Source of the DNA: Hypericum androsaemum | Lineage: Eukaryota > Streptophyta > Magnoliopsida > Malpighiales > Hypericaceae | Assembly: GCA_963995505.1 (NCBI GenBank) | Contig: OZ023180.1 | Coordinates: 558,501 to 622,500, forward strand | Direction: 5' to 3' | Length of the DNA stretch: 64,000 nucleotides | In this document: positions 42,843-56,839 of the stretch, piece after piece | Position numbering within the stretch: the first letter of the stretch is position 1 | Layout of the letters: the number at the start of each line of letters is the position of its first letter | Notes under the pieces: model-generated | The model's input: the letters and a program-made list of their open reading frames with translations, nothing else | Told to the model about the DNA's origin: nothing | Databases searched by the model: none | Position numbers and translations under genes: made by a program

Positions 42843-45800
42843 TCAACAAATACTCAGATAAAACAATATAGCAATATTCAGCCATTTAGCTTTAGACACA
42901 CAAAAAAGCACCCTTGTGTGCTAATGGGGTCGCCATGCAAGAAAATAGGGCCTCGAGTGAGTAGCACTTAAAATTCTTTTTAGGTCTGGTTAAATCTCAT
43001 TGAAAATAAATAGTTCGAGACATCTACTTTAAGGGACAAATGCTCTTTAACCAATTGAATAATTTCTGCCCTGATTTAAGCAAAAGAGCACTAACTAAGG
43101 CTGTAAAGGAAATCCTCTTCTATGACAAAAAATAAAGAGTGTTTGTAGATGCACAAGGATTTCATCGCAGGTTAGGCTTTTAAGAAAGACAGCAATAATT
43201 TGCGTTGAAAAAACAAGGCTTTAAACTTGGGGGGAAATAGACTTCAATTCTACCCCCCAAAAAAAAAGTGATCATGACATGATTACACCTTCGGAACTAC
43301 TCCAAAGTAGCTTTCTTTTAAACTTTTTTTGTGTGCAGTGAATATTAATCCGTATGTCTAATCTATTTACAACTGTAACAATTTATTTCGGACACAAATT
43401 TTTTTTCAAGATTACTCAATATGTTGATAAGACTATAAACTCGTTGAAAACATTAATACGGCACACATGTTCTATGTGCCCTGTATAAAATTTAAAGGTG
43501 TTTATTGTTTCAAGCTACACTCCTAGTATCTCTTTCATCACATGGAAATTGTGGGTCATATAAGCTTTCTATATCCTCCTTTGTCTAAACAACATGCGCC
43601 GGGAATTTTTCCCTTCCTTCTCCTGGATTCAACTATATGTGCTCATAGGAACCCCGCCTAGTGACAAGAATCTCTCATTGAGCGTTGAAATCTTATATCA
43701 TTCTAGATGGAAGATGTTGTGCTTTCTAACTAATTTATTCGTGTGGTGAGCCAAGCTAGCAATGTGATGGATAAGTTATTGCCTGTTTTAGGGACTTATG
43801 TGAGGTGATACCAAGAAAGCATACGGTGTGCTTCACTTAAATTGGAGGGAGTACATCATGTTCATCAATTAAAACGCCTCGAGGTTGCACATGATCTTGG
43901 ATGTCCAAAATACCGGTCGATTCAAACTCGACGCAAGCAAAGACTTCTAACCCCATAGCTCATCACACCAAGAAGACAATTGATTTCCATACGCCAAATT
44001 TCGACTGTTAGTAATTTATAGCAATTGAATTCGTACGCTAAATTGTAGACCGCTGACTATATAGATTAGTCAGCGAGAGAATATCATAACATTACTACAT
44101 GAATATTTTCATACACCAAAAATAAATTTGGTTGTTAGTAATTTATAGGAGTTGAAGTACCGTAGACCACTAACCATATTGATTGCCCGACGAGAGAAAA
44201 TCATAAGATAACTACATCAATACATCTTCTTATATTTATAACTTATCACTAGTCAACCCACTTCGCTAGTGCTAATTATATCTTTTTTTTCTGCGATGTA
44301 GTGCTAATTATATCTTCATATATTTATATTATCAGTGGAGCTACTTGACAATTAATGAAATTACTATGAATATTAATTGCAGTTAGATTTGGATTTGGCT
44401 GGTAAATATGGAATTCCTCTCATCGTTTGACAAGACACCGAATTCGTCGATCCCCTCTATGTTTGGGCACTGGCCATAGTTTGGTCTAAATTCGTGAAAA
44501 ACGATCGCCTGAATTATTGAAACACATCTTGTAATAACACATTTTCAGATTAATTGAGAGGCGCACCAAATTTTGCGAAATGGGATAAAATCTACATTAT
44601 CAACTGCCGTACCTAAATTTGACAAGTATATATGTAACTTTTTTTCACTGGGAAATATTTCCGTTTTGGTGAGCTGCACCCAAGTGCTTTATATTTTTAT
44701 GATTTTAACGTGACAAGTAAGAACATTGGTCCTCTATTTCTTTTTTATAAAAAGGCAGAAAATATAAATTATTCTGTATTTTCAGAAGACTTGACAAGTT
44801 TTTAATGTTATCTTGAACAGTGGTAATTGGGTTTGAATTATATTACACGGCGATTGTTCTTCTAAATTAATTGTCCTATATTAGGGGCCTAGAAACCAAG
44901 TGCCGTATGAGATGGTAAGCCTTAAATGACGATTTGGTATACAACAATCATTTTATCAAAACAATGACGAGAGTTTATAATTTAATTTTTAATTAATATA
45001 AAAATTTATGTTAAAATGGCTGATAGAAAGGAAGCAACAACAAGATATCCTACTTTTTTTTGAAAGATATCCTACTTGAAACTCAGTGTCATATCTAATT
45101 AGGGTGCGGATTGTAATTTTGGAGTGGGCAAATAATGGGCCCAAAATGAATATACCTCTGCTTAGGACTTAGGAACACCAAAAATTAAATTCTTAAGCGT
45201 TACCTACCTAAGGGTGGTTGTATTCAATGGGGCGTCCGATTTCGGGAGATGGTATCTGACACTAGTTTATTCCCTAAATAACCAATTTAAAGTTTTGAGT
45301 CGAGTTAAATATGTTATCAAAGTTCGAATTCGATAATCTCGGAGTAAAATGTTATTATCTTGATCTAGTGTCTGTGCCACAGTCCCACCACTTGTTGACA
45401 CGGGACAACATTTAAGTACAATTAAAAAGAACTAGGCACTCTTTTAACCGCGGCCCATTAATTAATAACCATCACTCAGAGAAGCCAAGCCAAATTTGAA
45501 ATTTGATAGGAGCCAAGCCAGATTCCAAAACTTGACGAGGAAGGTGGAGATGGACTTGCAGCCGAAGGTTCAAAAAACAAAGAGAGAAAAAATAACGCCG
45601 AGGTGGGAAAAATAAAACTAAAAGGATTGTGCAAGTTTCCCTTTTTTTTTCTTTACGAATATTAAAACAAAATGTAATATTGGATTAGCTGCAAAATATT
45701 ACTAATAAATAAAGGCCCCCCAAAAAGGAGGTCAGTCTGAAGCTTTAGTTGTACCTTCTCTCTCTCCCCCTCCCTCCTTCACTTGCTCCCCTCCTCCTCC

Positions 45801-46113
45801 TCCTCCTCCTCCTCCTCCTTCCTTCCATTGCTCTCTCACTCTCAAACACCCTGAAATAAAGGAAGGAAGCAGAGTCCAGAGCAGTCTAATGTGCACTCTC
45901 TCTCTCTCCCGCTCTCTCTCTCTCTCCCTCTCTCTCTGTACACTAAACAATGGAAAGACTGAGCCTTTGTAGTGTTGTTGTTATGTAATAAAAACCTTAC
46001 CTTTCTCTCTCTCTCCCATTGCTCACTCTCTTGTAATTTTCCCCATTTAAAAAAAGTCTCAAGCCAGATCCACTGTAACCCACAATCCTTCCACCCTCTT
46101 TCAAGTGGCAGGT
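42843..46113. other. Intergenic; one local duplication, CT-rich 5' flank of HIPP
   Basis: No gene recognised between 42843 and about 45700. A diverged tandem duplication of about 120 bp lies at 43988-44105 and 44112-44225 (both contain CTGTTAGTAATTTATAG-like and GTAGACC.CT.ACTATAT.GATT blocks). From about 45740 the sequence turns CT/TC-rich, including (CTC)n at 45790-45818 and (CT)n at 45895-45938, within the presumed promoter and 5' UTR of the next gene. Confidence 0.4.
45740..45945. repeat. CT/CTC-rich microsatellite tract before the HIPP gene
   Basis: (TCC)n and (CT)n runs in the plus strand. Pyrimidine-rich patches of this kind are common in plant 5' untranslated regions and can be bound by GAGA-type factors; here that is only inference from position. 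Confidence 0.8.
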
Positions 46114-47919
46114 ATGAGTAAAGAAGAAATCTTGAAGGTCCAGGTACCCCATTCCCTCTCTCTCTCTCTCCCCTCCCATTTTCACTCTCTTTGTCTTGAT
46201 TTTTTTTATTTTTTACTTTTTACCCTTTTGTCTACAATGATTTTTAGTTAATTTATGTGGGTTGGTTGCTTGTACATGCAGACCTGTGTTCTAAAGGTGA
46301 ACATCCACTGTGATGGCTGTAAGCAGAAAGTCAAGAAGATCCTCCAGAAAATCGAAGGTAATAATAATAATAATAATAATGTCTTTTCTACCGTTTCATA
46401 AACCCTTTAATTAATTAGGACAGAGAACTACACTGTAATAATTGACCCCCTAATCACATGGGTGGTGGATGGATGGATGGAACTGGTCCAATTTTAGCAA
46501 GACTGTACTCTACTCGTGTAATGAACTTGGTTTGCTTTGGTTTAATTAATTTGATTAATTAATTTTGGGAATAAAACAGGGGTATTTACGACCCACATCG
46601 ACTCGGAGCAAGGGAAGGTAACGGTCTCCGGCAACGTCCCGCCGGCCGTCCTAATAAAGAAGCTAGCCAAAGCCGGGAAACACGCCGAGCTCTGGGGAGC
46701 CCCCAAGCCCAACAACAACAACATGGCTAACCAGTTCAAAAACATGCAAATTGACCATAACGGCAAAGGAGGAGGCGGTGGTAATAACCAGAAGGGGCAA
46801 AAGGGTAATAACAATAATAACGGCCAACACCCTCAGCAGCAGCAACAGCAGCCACCCAAGGGTGGTGGCGGTGGCGGGCACCCGCAGCTGACCCCTCAGC
46901 AGATGCAACAGCTGCAGCAGATGAAGGGCTTTCAGGATATGAAGCTGCCCCCTCACCTGAAGCTTCCCAACCAGCCGCCACCTCAGCAGCAGCAACCGAA
47001 GGGTGTCAAGTTTGCTCTGCCTCCGGAGGACGATGAGTTCACCGACGATGACGATTACGATGACGAGTTCGAGGAAGATGACGATGAGTTCGACGAAGAA
47101 GGGTTCGATGATGAAATGGATATGCCGCCGCCTTCGAATAAGATGAAGCCTGCGATGGGGCACGGTGGTATGCCGCCGGGGATGAGCATGCCCCCTCCCC
47201 ATCTTATGAAGGGAGGCGGTCCCCCTAATCCCGGGGGTAACGGTAAAAAAGGCGGTATGCCGGGCGATAACGGAGGCGGAGGCAAGGGCGGTGGTGGCGG
47301 AGGAGGAGGAGGAGGGAATAATAATGCTCAGAACCATGGTGGGAAGAACGGTGGCAAGGGGCAGACTGGTAATAACCCTCAAAACGGTGGCGGCAGCAAC
47401 GGGAAGGGTGGGAATGGTAATAACATGCAAGTTAGCGGGGCAAAGAAGGGAAATGGTGTTGGTGGGCCCCCTGGGAATATGGGCCAAATGGGTAACCTGA
47501 ACATGCCCATGGGTCAGATGGGAGGTTTGCCAATGGGCCAGATGGGTAACATCCCTGCTGTTCAAGGCCTCCCGACTGCATCCGCCATGGGCGGTGGCGC
47601 AGGTGGCCCCGGACCGAACGGGTACTTCCAGGGAGCCAGGCCGGATCTCATGCCTGGCAACCCGTATGAGCAGCAGCAGCAGCAGTACTTGGCGGCAATG
47701 ATGAACCAACAAAGAGCAATGGGCAACGAGAGGTTCCAGCCCATGATGTATGCTAGGCCACCACCCGCGGTCAACTACGTGCCGCCGCAACCGCAAATGC
47801 AACACCCTTACCCATACCCGTATCCATACCCGCCTCCCCCGATGCCGCACCCGAATGGATCCGACCCATACACAAGCTACTTCAGTGATGAAAACACCTC
47901 AAGTTGCAATGTAATGTGA
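46114..47919 (+). CDS. Heavy-metal-associated isoprenylated plant protein (HIPP), three exons
   Basis: Exons 46114-46143, 46282-46357, 46580-47919; junctions GT-AG with consistent phases, product 481 residues. [10 protein letters not shown] leads into one HMA domain: [20 protein letters not shown] with the metal-binding CDGC (Cys-x-x-Cys), then [20 protein letters not shown] and [15 protein letters not shown]. The long remainder is disordered: Asn/Gly/Gln runs, an acidic block ([20 protein letters not shown]), Gly-Met-Pro repeats and a Pro/Tyr-rich [16 protein letters not shown] tail. It ends CNVM, a CaaX box for farnesylation, so the protein is likely membrane or nucleus associated. HIPPs bind soft metals and act in metal handling, stress responses and cytokinin-related control. 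Most similar to the long Gly-rich HIPP group; exact number not assigned. Intron 2 starts with a (TAA)n run. Confidence 0.95.
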
Positions 47920-49230
47920 AAGAAAAAAGAGGGTTTGCATGAAAAATTGACGCTGCTGTGCTTTGTGGAGATTGGCTTGCTTAGCCTCAAGGGAGTTTAG
48001 TTTCAAGTTGCCATAATATACATGGAAATGGGTTTCCTTCATCCTCCAATTTTCCATATCCCAAGTTGAACTAGAGCCTTTAATTATGATAGGGGAGGGC
48101 TTAATTATAGATTATAAGATAATGTTTAAGGTCCTTGAGGAGTACTTAATTTATGCAAATGGTGGTAGGCTCCTTCTCTTACAAGAAGAATGTCTATATA
48201 TGTTTATCATATATGTTGCAAACAAAAATAAAAGATAAAAAAAGAGGAGAGAATGGGGTTTGGTAGTATTAAAAAATCCCATCTCTCTCCATCTTTTTTC
48301 CCATCTCCAGCTGCCCACCCTCGTGTATATTTTTAATGCTGTCCTCAGTGTGTTATTATTATTCCTCTGATCATTTTCATATATTTGTTAAAACCTTGGA
48401 ATCGGGTTTGGCAGCTACACCTCCCGAATTGGGAAAATTTCACCATTGGTCTCCATTAAAAAATTGACTGTACGGTTAATATTAATGCCCAGCAATCGAG
48501 TGACCGCTCTTCCTCAAGCATGCATTGTCGATTGCTTTTGACCTTGTTGTATTTGATACGTCTTTTTTCACATGCCTAGATATGTACTTGTATATATAGG
48601 AGGTTAACCTTCTTCGATGTACTCGTATGCCTTGTGATATCGGTGACGTAAGTCCCTGGTAATGTTGTAACTAGCGGTACGGACACTGTCGGATCAAGTT
48701 TAGCGATAACAAGGTCAAGTTAGGGTTTATCCTATCAAGATGTTCTATCTTTACCATAATTTTTTTTACCATATTTCACCCGATAGAGTTTTATCGAAGT
48801 CAACGGTTGCAACTTGCAAGAAGAGATCCTACACTAATTTGGATATATTTATGATTTTATTTAAATAAGGGTTTTGACCCTCCACTTTCACAAAAAATAA
48901 TAATTGGGAAGTTCTTTATTTAAAGTTAAAATAATGAGATCAATACTTTTGTAAAGAATATAAAGAGGACTACTATTATTGGGCTCAACTTTGGGATGCC
49001 TTTCGGGTTGTGAAATTGAACAAATAATTTGTACCTCTCACAAAACAAGGGAGGGAATTGTAAAAAGATGGGCAGAGAGGGCCACGACCACTAGAGGCCA
49101 ATGTGTGTTTTTTTTTCCCTGTGCGAAAAGAACAAACCCGTAAGTAAGAGGATGTCGACAAGGACAAGCAAACTACTTTCGTTTAGATCTCCAGAAATCT
49201 AACGGCGTTTACACTCGACACGAGTTCCGC
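47920..49230. other. 3' flank of HIPP and AT-rich intergenic DNA
   Basis: Presumed 3' UTR to about 48250 (AAAATAAAAGATAAA near 48225 is a candidate polyadenylation region). No other gene is seen. Confidence 0.45.
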
Positions 49231-49257
49231 TAATCTCCAACTTGTCTTTTTCTTTTT

Positions 49258-49883
49258 GGCAAATTACTCCCTTGTCTCTGGTATTTGGTCATCCTCCTCC
49301 TGGGGTCCTTGAATTTCCGAAAATAATTTTAACGTCCCTCGTTTTTGGTTTCACAAACTCTCGGATCCCTAGTACCGAATATGTCATTTTCTCCGGCGAA
49401 CTCCCACTTGAAAAGACTAAAATGCCCCTCTTACTTAAAAAACAAAAAAAATCCTATTTCTTTCTCCCTTCACCTTCTTCTTCCTCACACTCCATCTTCT
49501 TCCTCCCACTTTCAACCAAAACCAAAACTCAAGTGGGGGAGGATGACCACTTGAAAAGCCTTTCTTTGAGCGGGAAGGCTTCCTCCCAATCCTAATTAAA
49601 AATTCTAGTTATGAAGTATTGAGTTTGAGTTTTGGTTTTGGTTGAAAGTGGGAGGAAGAAGATGAAGGTGAAGGGAGCAGGAAATAGGGTTTTTTATTTT
49701 TTAAGTAGGAGAGGCATTTTAGTCTTTTCAAGTTGAGGTTTGCCAAAAAAAAAAAGCATATTCCGGCACCAGGAACCCGAGAGTTTCTAAAATCAAAGAT
49801 GAGGAACGTTAAAATTATTTTCGAAAATTCAGAGACCCCGAGGGAGGATGACCAAACACCGGGGACAAAGGGATAATTTTTCC
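49258..49883. mobile_element. Family B MULE-like MITE without captured DNA
   Basis: 626 bp. Left end GGCAAATTACTCCCTTGTCT, right end reverse complemented GGAAAAATTATCCCTTTG. Arms of about 280 bp pair through CTCTGG.ATTTGGTCATCCTC, CACAAACTCTCGGATCCC and the AAAATGCCCCTCTTACTTAA block, close to the 800-2169 element. A 15 bp direct repeat, TAATCTCCAACTTGT, is found at 49231-49245 and 49892-49906, separated from the TIR ends by short T-rich fillers. That is longer than the usual 9 bp. Confidence 0.82.
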
Positions 49884-49906
49884 TTTTTGGGTAATCTCCA
49901 ACTTGT

Positions 49907-52900
49907 TTTAACACAACTAAAACATGACAACTCGCACACTCCGATTCAAAGTTCATCGAACACTATCGAATTTCATACAGCATTCAAAGATACCAAAGAC
50001 GCATTGTTTTGCATTCAAAAATAATTTTTCCTAAAGGCAAATAGATATTTACCTAAACCAGTAGGACTTGAACAGATCCGATGTTAGTCTCAAGCCTTTT
50101 TTTTGTCCTGTTGTGGGCAAGTGCTCGGAGAGATTTGAACTCCAACACTACAGTTCGTAACTGTGTAACTGTTAATACCATATAAGTTGAGGAACAAAAG
50201 GAGGAATCTGCAAACCAATTATCATTGATCGTCGTGGATCAGTGATAAACACAGAGTACAATATTAAATTCAGACTTAGACAATTGCACACTAAAGCGTA
50301 TCCATAATCGCAAGACAAAAATATTGGATACAGATGGTATCCATGATAGTCACCTTTAAAAATCAAGTTCACTTTTGTGACGGAGTAGTATTTGTCCTAC
50401 CTAAAAACTGTTGAAAATTGGAACAGGTAAAATTTCTCTCTCAATTACAAACAAACTATAGTCGAGTAAAAATTTACAAATAGTCATATCATACGAGATA
50501 TTATTGTAACCGTAATTAAACAATATCAATTACAAGAGAAGGTGGAGTGACCGCAGTTCCTTCCTCCAATGGACTCGACTCAAGAGATGTGGCAGGGGGG
50601 AATGATCAATTATGAAGTGGATTTATTCACATGATCTTGAGAGAAATTGAAATTTGGGTCATAGTTCGGTCTAATCGGACAGCGATGGGAGTGGGTCCGT
50701 CCCTGGACATCACCTCCATAAAAAGTACTCCTCTATTCCCTCCTCTCTGGCTCCGTACATTGCCACCAAGTTTTATTCTTTCTAGCTATTATTATCATTC
50801 GGGAAAACTTGTGGGTTCATGACATGCGTCTAATTAAATTGGTGACTACCCTTTCACAAAAAAAATTTTGGTCACTACCAATCGCAATTGCTTCCGACCT
50901 GGCGCATAACTCGTAAGGTCGTTAGTACATTCTGAATGATTCAATGCTAGATCTTTTCACGTTCTAAGCGATCGTGTCACCTCGGTAAAAATGGTACAAG
51001 AGTTGAACGGTAAAACCATCGGTTTCTTGATGAACCCGGTAAAGCGTTATTTCACCTAAAACCAACGTATCGAGTAGTTGCTTTTAATTTTGCAAAAAAA
51101 CATTTCTATATTTTATAGTAAATCTAATTTAAATTTAAATTAATAAAACTAGTTGGATAACCAAAGGAAGAAATGACCCTTTTTACTCGTGTCCTTTTTT
51201 TTTTAGAAGTACGCTTGTGTCCTCCGGTTACGCCAAAACTGGGAGGTGGGGTATATAGTTTCAGGCCACGGCTTACCCGGGTCAGTGACTAACATTTAAT
51301 GCGGGGGATGACCCGAGATCCGAAAATCTTCCGGGGCCATTTTGGTCATTAATCATCACAAGGGATTACATTATTTTGTTTTGGTGGAAATGAAGGGCTA
51401 TATATAAAATCAATATTTTAAAAAACGAACCCGAAAGCAAATCAAAAATTTTAATTTTACTGATTTACCAAATCGAATTGTTAGACGGACCGGGACTTTT
51501 TTATATACTAATAATTATTAAATAAAGTAAAATAATTTTTTTTATGATAAAATAAAATGTCGAATAAATGCAAATATTCACCAATTTGTGTGTATAATTT
51601 ATTCAAATAAAATATTTAAAAATTAATTTAACAAGTTTAGAAGAAGATTAAGTTTAGAAGAAAATATTTTCCAATTTTGGTATACAATTTATTCAAACAA
51701 AATATTCAAAAATTAATTTAACAAGTGTTTAAGGTGGGGAGCGGCAGCTTCTAATTAGGGATTTATTTTAATTGCTTTAAGTTTTGACCTTCGGCTCGTT
51801 TTGTTTTTACTTTTTAGGGTTGGTTTACCTTTTTCTTTTTTTGTCGTTTTGTTTTGGGTTGTCACTTTGTAGTTTTATTCCTTTTAGTTTTGGTTGTTCT
51901 TATTTTTTGGTCGTTTGGTTTCCTACTCCGGGTGAACCGGTTCAACAGAATACGTTCGACCAGACAGTGCGGCCAAAATACGAGCTGTCGAACTGCTTTC
52001 AGGCTTTTATGCAAAAAACGAGCCGAATTTTGTTTCGGCTGATGGTCCGACTGATCGGGTAGTCGGTCGGACTACAATTTTTAAAACATTGTATAAAACC
52101 CTCATTGTGATGGCTATATAAAAAGTCTATTATTATGATGGCTACTATTTGACGCGAAATCTATTCTTTCAAAATGGCGATTGTCGACTCCACTAAAACC
52201 TTCTCGCGATTAAACTTAGTAGGCTAAACCCGCGGTAGGGAAAAAACATATTGGCAAGGTAGAAATGCGCCTTGTCCTTGATATCGCTGAACTTGATTCC
52301 CCGCCATCAGTACGACAAGTTCTACGAGTACAACGAATGAGGCTAACTACCTAAAAATCTTCTAAATACATATCAATACAAGAAACTAAATATACATCAA
52401 ATACAACATAATCAAAAGAAATTGTCAAGGTGTGCTTCAATAGCGCACTTGTCACCCGATTACTTTCGCGCCACATGTTTTGTATGTCGATCTCCCAACT
52501 CACGAGAGATTACATTATTTGGGTTTGCAAATTTGCATTTTGCGATTAGGGAGCTAAGAGGGATTTGTGAGAGTTGGTTTAAAGAATAAATTTTTTTTAC
52601 GTATAATCAAGTATAAAAGATATCATTAAAAGAATGATATCACTGTTTAATCCTTAATACCGTATATTTTTAAAAAATATCTAGAAAAGTTATGACTATT
52701 TGATTCCGCTTTTATAACCAGTTGTAATTAAGGAGTTGCTTTGAGTTTATTTGGAAATGAAAAAAATATAGAGATGATTCCTTCACTCCCCTTGCAAGAG
52801 AGAGCCATGTGCATATGCTTAGCAAGTCCAAATTGAGTTGTGGTTATCGAGATGGCGTGTAGGCCCCACTTCCTCCCCCTTCCTTTCGTCTCCTTGTTAA

Positions 52901-54035
52901 CGGCCCATACATCCATAGATGTGGGCCCCTGACTCTCCCGCATCCTTCAATACCCTCCCCTCCGGTTGTCTTTCGCCCGTTCCAAAACATACATCACATC
53001 CGATAATTATTTAGATCAATTAACAATATAATTCTAACTTAATTTAAAAATTATGAGTTTAAAATATTGAGAACTTACCAATTTTGAATACTTGCAAAAA
53101 AATTGGTATTTTTTAATTATTTTATTTGGCTCTAACAACAAATAATTAAAATTATTGCATTTCCCAAAGTTCAAGGTGTGGCTGTGATTAGTAACAACTA
53201 ACGAGCGAAACCTGCTTGAAGTGTGATGATTACAGAACCGACGAAAGGTGTTTATAGTCATAATGAGGAATCGAGAAGGGCAGAAAAGCCAAACCCCAAA
53301 AGTAGATCACGGGCTGTAGAATCTGTACCATCGAACGGCTCAAACAAATCACTTCCCCACCATCATTTTTCCATCGAACGGCAAAAATTAGTCTCTCTTT
53401 GTCCTCGCGAGCTCCAAAATATATGTACGATCAAATAATTTTTGAATGTGGAAATTACTAATTTGTCCCGTACCGTATGTATTGGATTAGATTTAAACAT
53501 CGAAACTGAGTAGCTTCTTTGTCCATAATTACTTTAGTGAAAGGAGTACAACACGCTAGATTTCGAGTGTGACTCGAAAAGATTTTTCAAAGATTCTCAT
53601 ATCATGAGTGTAATCATCATATGTGTTCTGGTATTATTCTTGAAACGCATACTATAAGGTTCAAATTTTATATTAATTAAGATTGATTTTTTATTGGGAG
53701 TTTATATTAGGAGTACTAGCAAAGACATAAGCACGATGCAAGTGTCTTTCTATTTTAAAACCTGCAAAATATGTTATTTATTGATTTTTTTTTGTAAATA
53801 TTCTAACTTTATCATCAACATCACCTCTTTTGACTAACATCTTACAATTCTTGCTTGAAACACCTCTTGAAAGAGCAACTGTCCATGACTGAAGACATGC
53901 TCAGGCAGATAAATACTGGTGTTTTCAATTGTTTGTTTTTGCGTTTTGTTGATCGTGAATGCAAAATACATACGTACCGAAAACTACTTGTGTGTCATCT
54001 TATACGGTATCTCAAGATTCTCTAGTTGGTTCAAT
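49907..54035. other. AT-rich intergenic DNA, nothing recognised
   Basis: No supported gene. A diverged direct repeat of about 65 bp, with ATTTATTCAAA.AAAATATT and AAAAATTAATTTAACAAGT, occurs at 51576-51641 and 51672-51738. The open frame at 51784-52062 is low-complexity (Phe/Leu-rich) and has no recognisable domain. Confidence 0.4.
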
Positions 54036-55005
54036 GGATTCTATTCTCAAAAAACCTAAAATTGCCGCCTCACTCTCTTAGTAGGCCATTTTAGCTACCC
54101 ACTCTAGCCACCACCTCCATAGCTCCGCCATCCACCGTCCCCACCACTCCGGCCACCATCTCCATAGCTCCGTCATCCAGCTTCCCCCTTCTCAGTTTGC
54201 CACAAACCAAACTCTAGAGCCTCTTCGATGCCACCGCTTACCCCTCCTCTCCAAGCTTTGTCACACAGATCGGAGCCCCCCACGACTGAAGTCCGCCATC
54301 CACCAGGTCGCAGCTCGCTGCTCTCCGCGATTGCTGGCTCCTACACCGGCCTCCCTGAGACAGTCCCACGTGGCTGCCGGAGGGGTTGGTCTCTACCGAC
54401 CATCCCTCCGATTTCATTATGCCTAATTATATCTTAATTAGTGTTTTTCTTGTTTCTGTTTATGTTAGTATTTATGCTTCCTGTTTATGTCTAGTAGTTA
54501 TCTGCATCTATGTAGATCTACTTGTTGTTTGCCTTTTGGTAGTTCATCCTTGGTGTGCTATTGTCGGGTTGGTCTATTTGTTCGGTTGGATGCAGCTCTT
54601 GTGTTGTTCTATGTTGTTTGATTGGCTGTATTTTGTTCTAGTTGATGTGTTGGATTTGGTTTGGGTTCATACTGCTGGCTCTGCCTGGGGAGTATTCGTC
54701 CGACCACGGTTAACTCAGTTAAGAAGGTCATTGTTGAGCCATAGCTCGTATGTGGTTCAACTTTTTTCAGCTGACATATTTGTTAGCAGGTTACTGTTCG
54801 GTCTTCCACTTCTTTTTGGAAGTTGATCTAGACTTTGGTAGTCGTAAGCACGATCATAAGGACTATAGTTACTATTACAGTTGTCTTCCAATAGTGTTGT
54901 CTTTGCTTCCATCTCTAGTTGTTATGTTGCTTTTCCTATATATTCTTATGCGTCTGTCCTGTAACTTTCTTTTAGTTACTGAATGACCTTCGAGTCATTT
55001 TACTC
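54036..55005 (+). repeat. Possible non-LTR retroposon (GC-rich head, T-rich body, A tail)
   Basis: The head is CCA/TCC-rich with an about 48 bp tandem repeat (CCACCTCCATAGCTCCGCCA near 54111 and CCATCTCCATAGCTCCGTCA near 54155). The body is T-rich and ends GACCTTCGAGTCATTTTACT followed by seven A. The general build and the 3' end suggest a plant LINE-derived retroposon. No reverse transcriptase motif and no target-site duplication were found, so this stays tentative. Confidence 0.4.
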
Positions 55006-55525
55006 AAAAAAACTGTAGTTATCGAGTTTAAGTGGTACAAACGTCAAAAATTGCACTCTTTCATGGTAAAATTCGAACATAATTAGCATTGGACAAAGAG
55101 TGTAGTAGTTGCTACACTGTGACACCGTTCTACACATTTGAAGTGAGTGTTGCACCATAGCGTACCACTTTCAAAATGATAAATTCGTGCTTCCCATTTT
55201 CGAAGGTTCATATTAACTTAAGGGACATATATATTTCAATTATGTTATAAAAAAGTCAATGATGCGCACCATCTACGCAATAAACGATGTTGCTGCATTT
55301 TGGTTTTTTTCGACTGTCCATTGTTATGAACTTTGATTATTTTGGTTCAAATTACTTAGTATCAAAATATTAATCACTCATTTTTGATTTAAGCAAAATG
55401 TGAAGTGTTGTATAATAATTTGTCTAAGTCAAATTTCTAATTAAACAAGAATCTCTAAGTACATTTTTTAAACCGATTGAATTGAGTTAGTAACTGGTTC
55501 TGCCGTGCAACTATCCAACCTATTT

Positions 55526-55862
55526 GTCCAAATAATGAAACATTTGTGTTGGCATAAGGATTAGTTCTTGGTTGTTTTGTGCTTTTATTTTTAATCTTTT
55601 TTCCTTCTCTGTCAAGATATTGCCTCCATATGTTTGTCCAAATAATGCAACATTTGTGTTGTTATTTGGTGAATTTGAGACTTGCTAATTGTATCGTGCG
55701 AAAATAGATTTTGTACTCATGTTGTTACTAACGGTACTCTTTCTCTGGTGTGACATTTTCCCAACGGGTTTTGCCAAATCCGAGTTTTGAAGAGACCGGC
55801 GATCGCTAGATTGCGAATTCTCCTTCTGTCGTAAATATCATAATGAAATTTACCTCTTAAAA
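55526..55862 (+). mobile_element. 5'-truncated LINE-type retroposon
   Basis: Ends TCATAATGAAATTTACCTCT followed by an A run; the sequence resembles the end of the LINE tail at 41609-41807. Flanking 17 bp words AACTATCCAACCTATTT (55509-55525) and AACTGTCCAACCAATTT (55863-55879) are similar enough for an aged target-site duplication. A word of about 30 bp around GTCCAAATAATG.AACATTTG occurs at its start and again about 105 bp inside. Confidence 0.6.
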
Positions 55863-55879
55863 AAACTGTCCAACCAATT

Positions 55880-56839
55880 TTATGGTATATCTCAAATGAA
55901 ATATCGAGTTGGTAACTGATTGCTAGTTCTGATAGTAATAGATAATTGGTAATTACGAAAAATATTGTTTCGTAAAAAAGTTGAAGAATTGGCTGAGGTT
56001 GAAAGTTTAACCAATGATAAATATAAATTTTACACGAAAGGATATTTGATCAATCAGTACAATAAGATTTAACGGAGTTAGTGAAGCTGACTATACAGAG
56101 TTTATTTAGTTATTTACAATATACAACCACTGCGTACCACCTAAAGTTCACGGGACGAAATTGACCCAAGTGCTTAGTTACAAATAGAAACCTGTTGTTT
56201 TCCCAATTCGGTGCATAATCGGTTGATTGAAGGGGAAAATTATAGTACTTGAAATACAAGTTTGATTTGATTTATCTATTTAATCAACATAGTTCACTTT
56301 GTTACGAATTTTTAAAAAATTCATTAGTCAAATTAACCATTATAAAAGAACTCGATCAAGAGCAAGAATCTACTAAAATTTAGTAAACATGGCTATATAA
56401 CTTTCAAAAAATTAAATATTTTTTATTATTTAAATTTGACACGAATTAAAAATTTTCAACCGGATGAATACTTGTGTACCGTTAGTTTTGACAACAAGAA
56501 AAGGCAGCAACCTTAGAAATCACATAGATCATTACTTGCATTATCACCAGTTCCATATAGACAGCTATATACTGGCCTTGTTTTTTTTAGGGTGGCCTTG
56601 TTTTTTGTTGGATATAACTATTTTGAGTTATCAACTGACAGTCTGACAGTTTCCCATTATAATTACATCACCAATGGGTCATCAATTTTTACTCGAAATC
56701 CAAATTTAAATAAAATGAAATCCATAAATTTTCCGTCTCTCTCTCCCTACAAAATTTGCGCATGTAGTGTAGCTGATGATGGTCATGATGCATCACACTC
56801 GCACTTATAAGTAGGGTCCATGCTTTTTGGGTATCATAT
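55880..56839. other. AT-rich intergenic DNA
   Basis: No gene or bounded repeat recognised. Confidence 0.4.

Noticed and set aside
46663..47850. 395-residue open frame on the minus strand opposite HIPP exon 3
   Set aside because: It is the antisense shadow of the Gly/Asn/Pro-rich HIPP exon; His/Leu/Val repeats arise from its codons.
54386..54826. 146-residue hydrophobic open frame
   Set aside because: T-rich sequence gives Leu/Val/Phe-rich nonsense frames; it fits better as the body of a retroposon.
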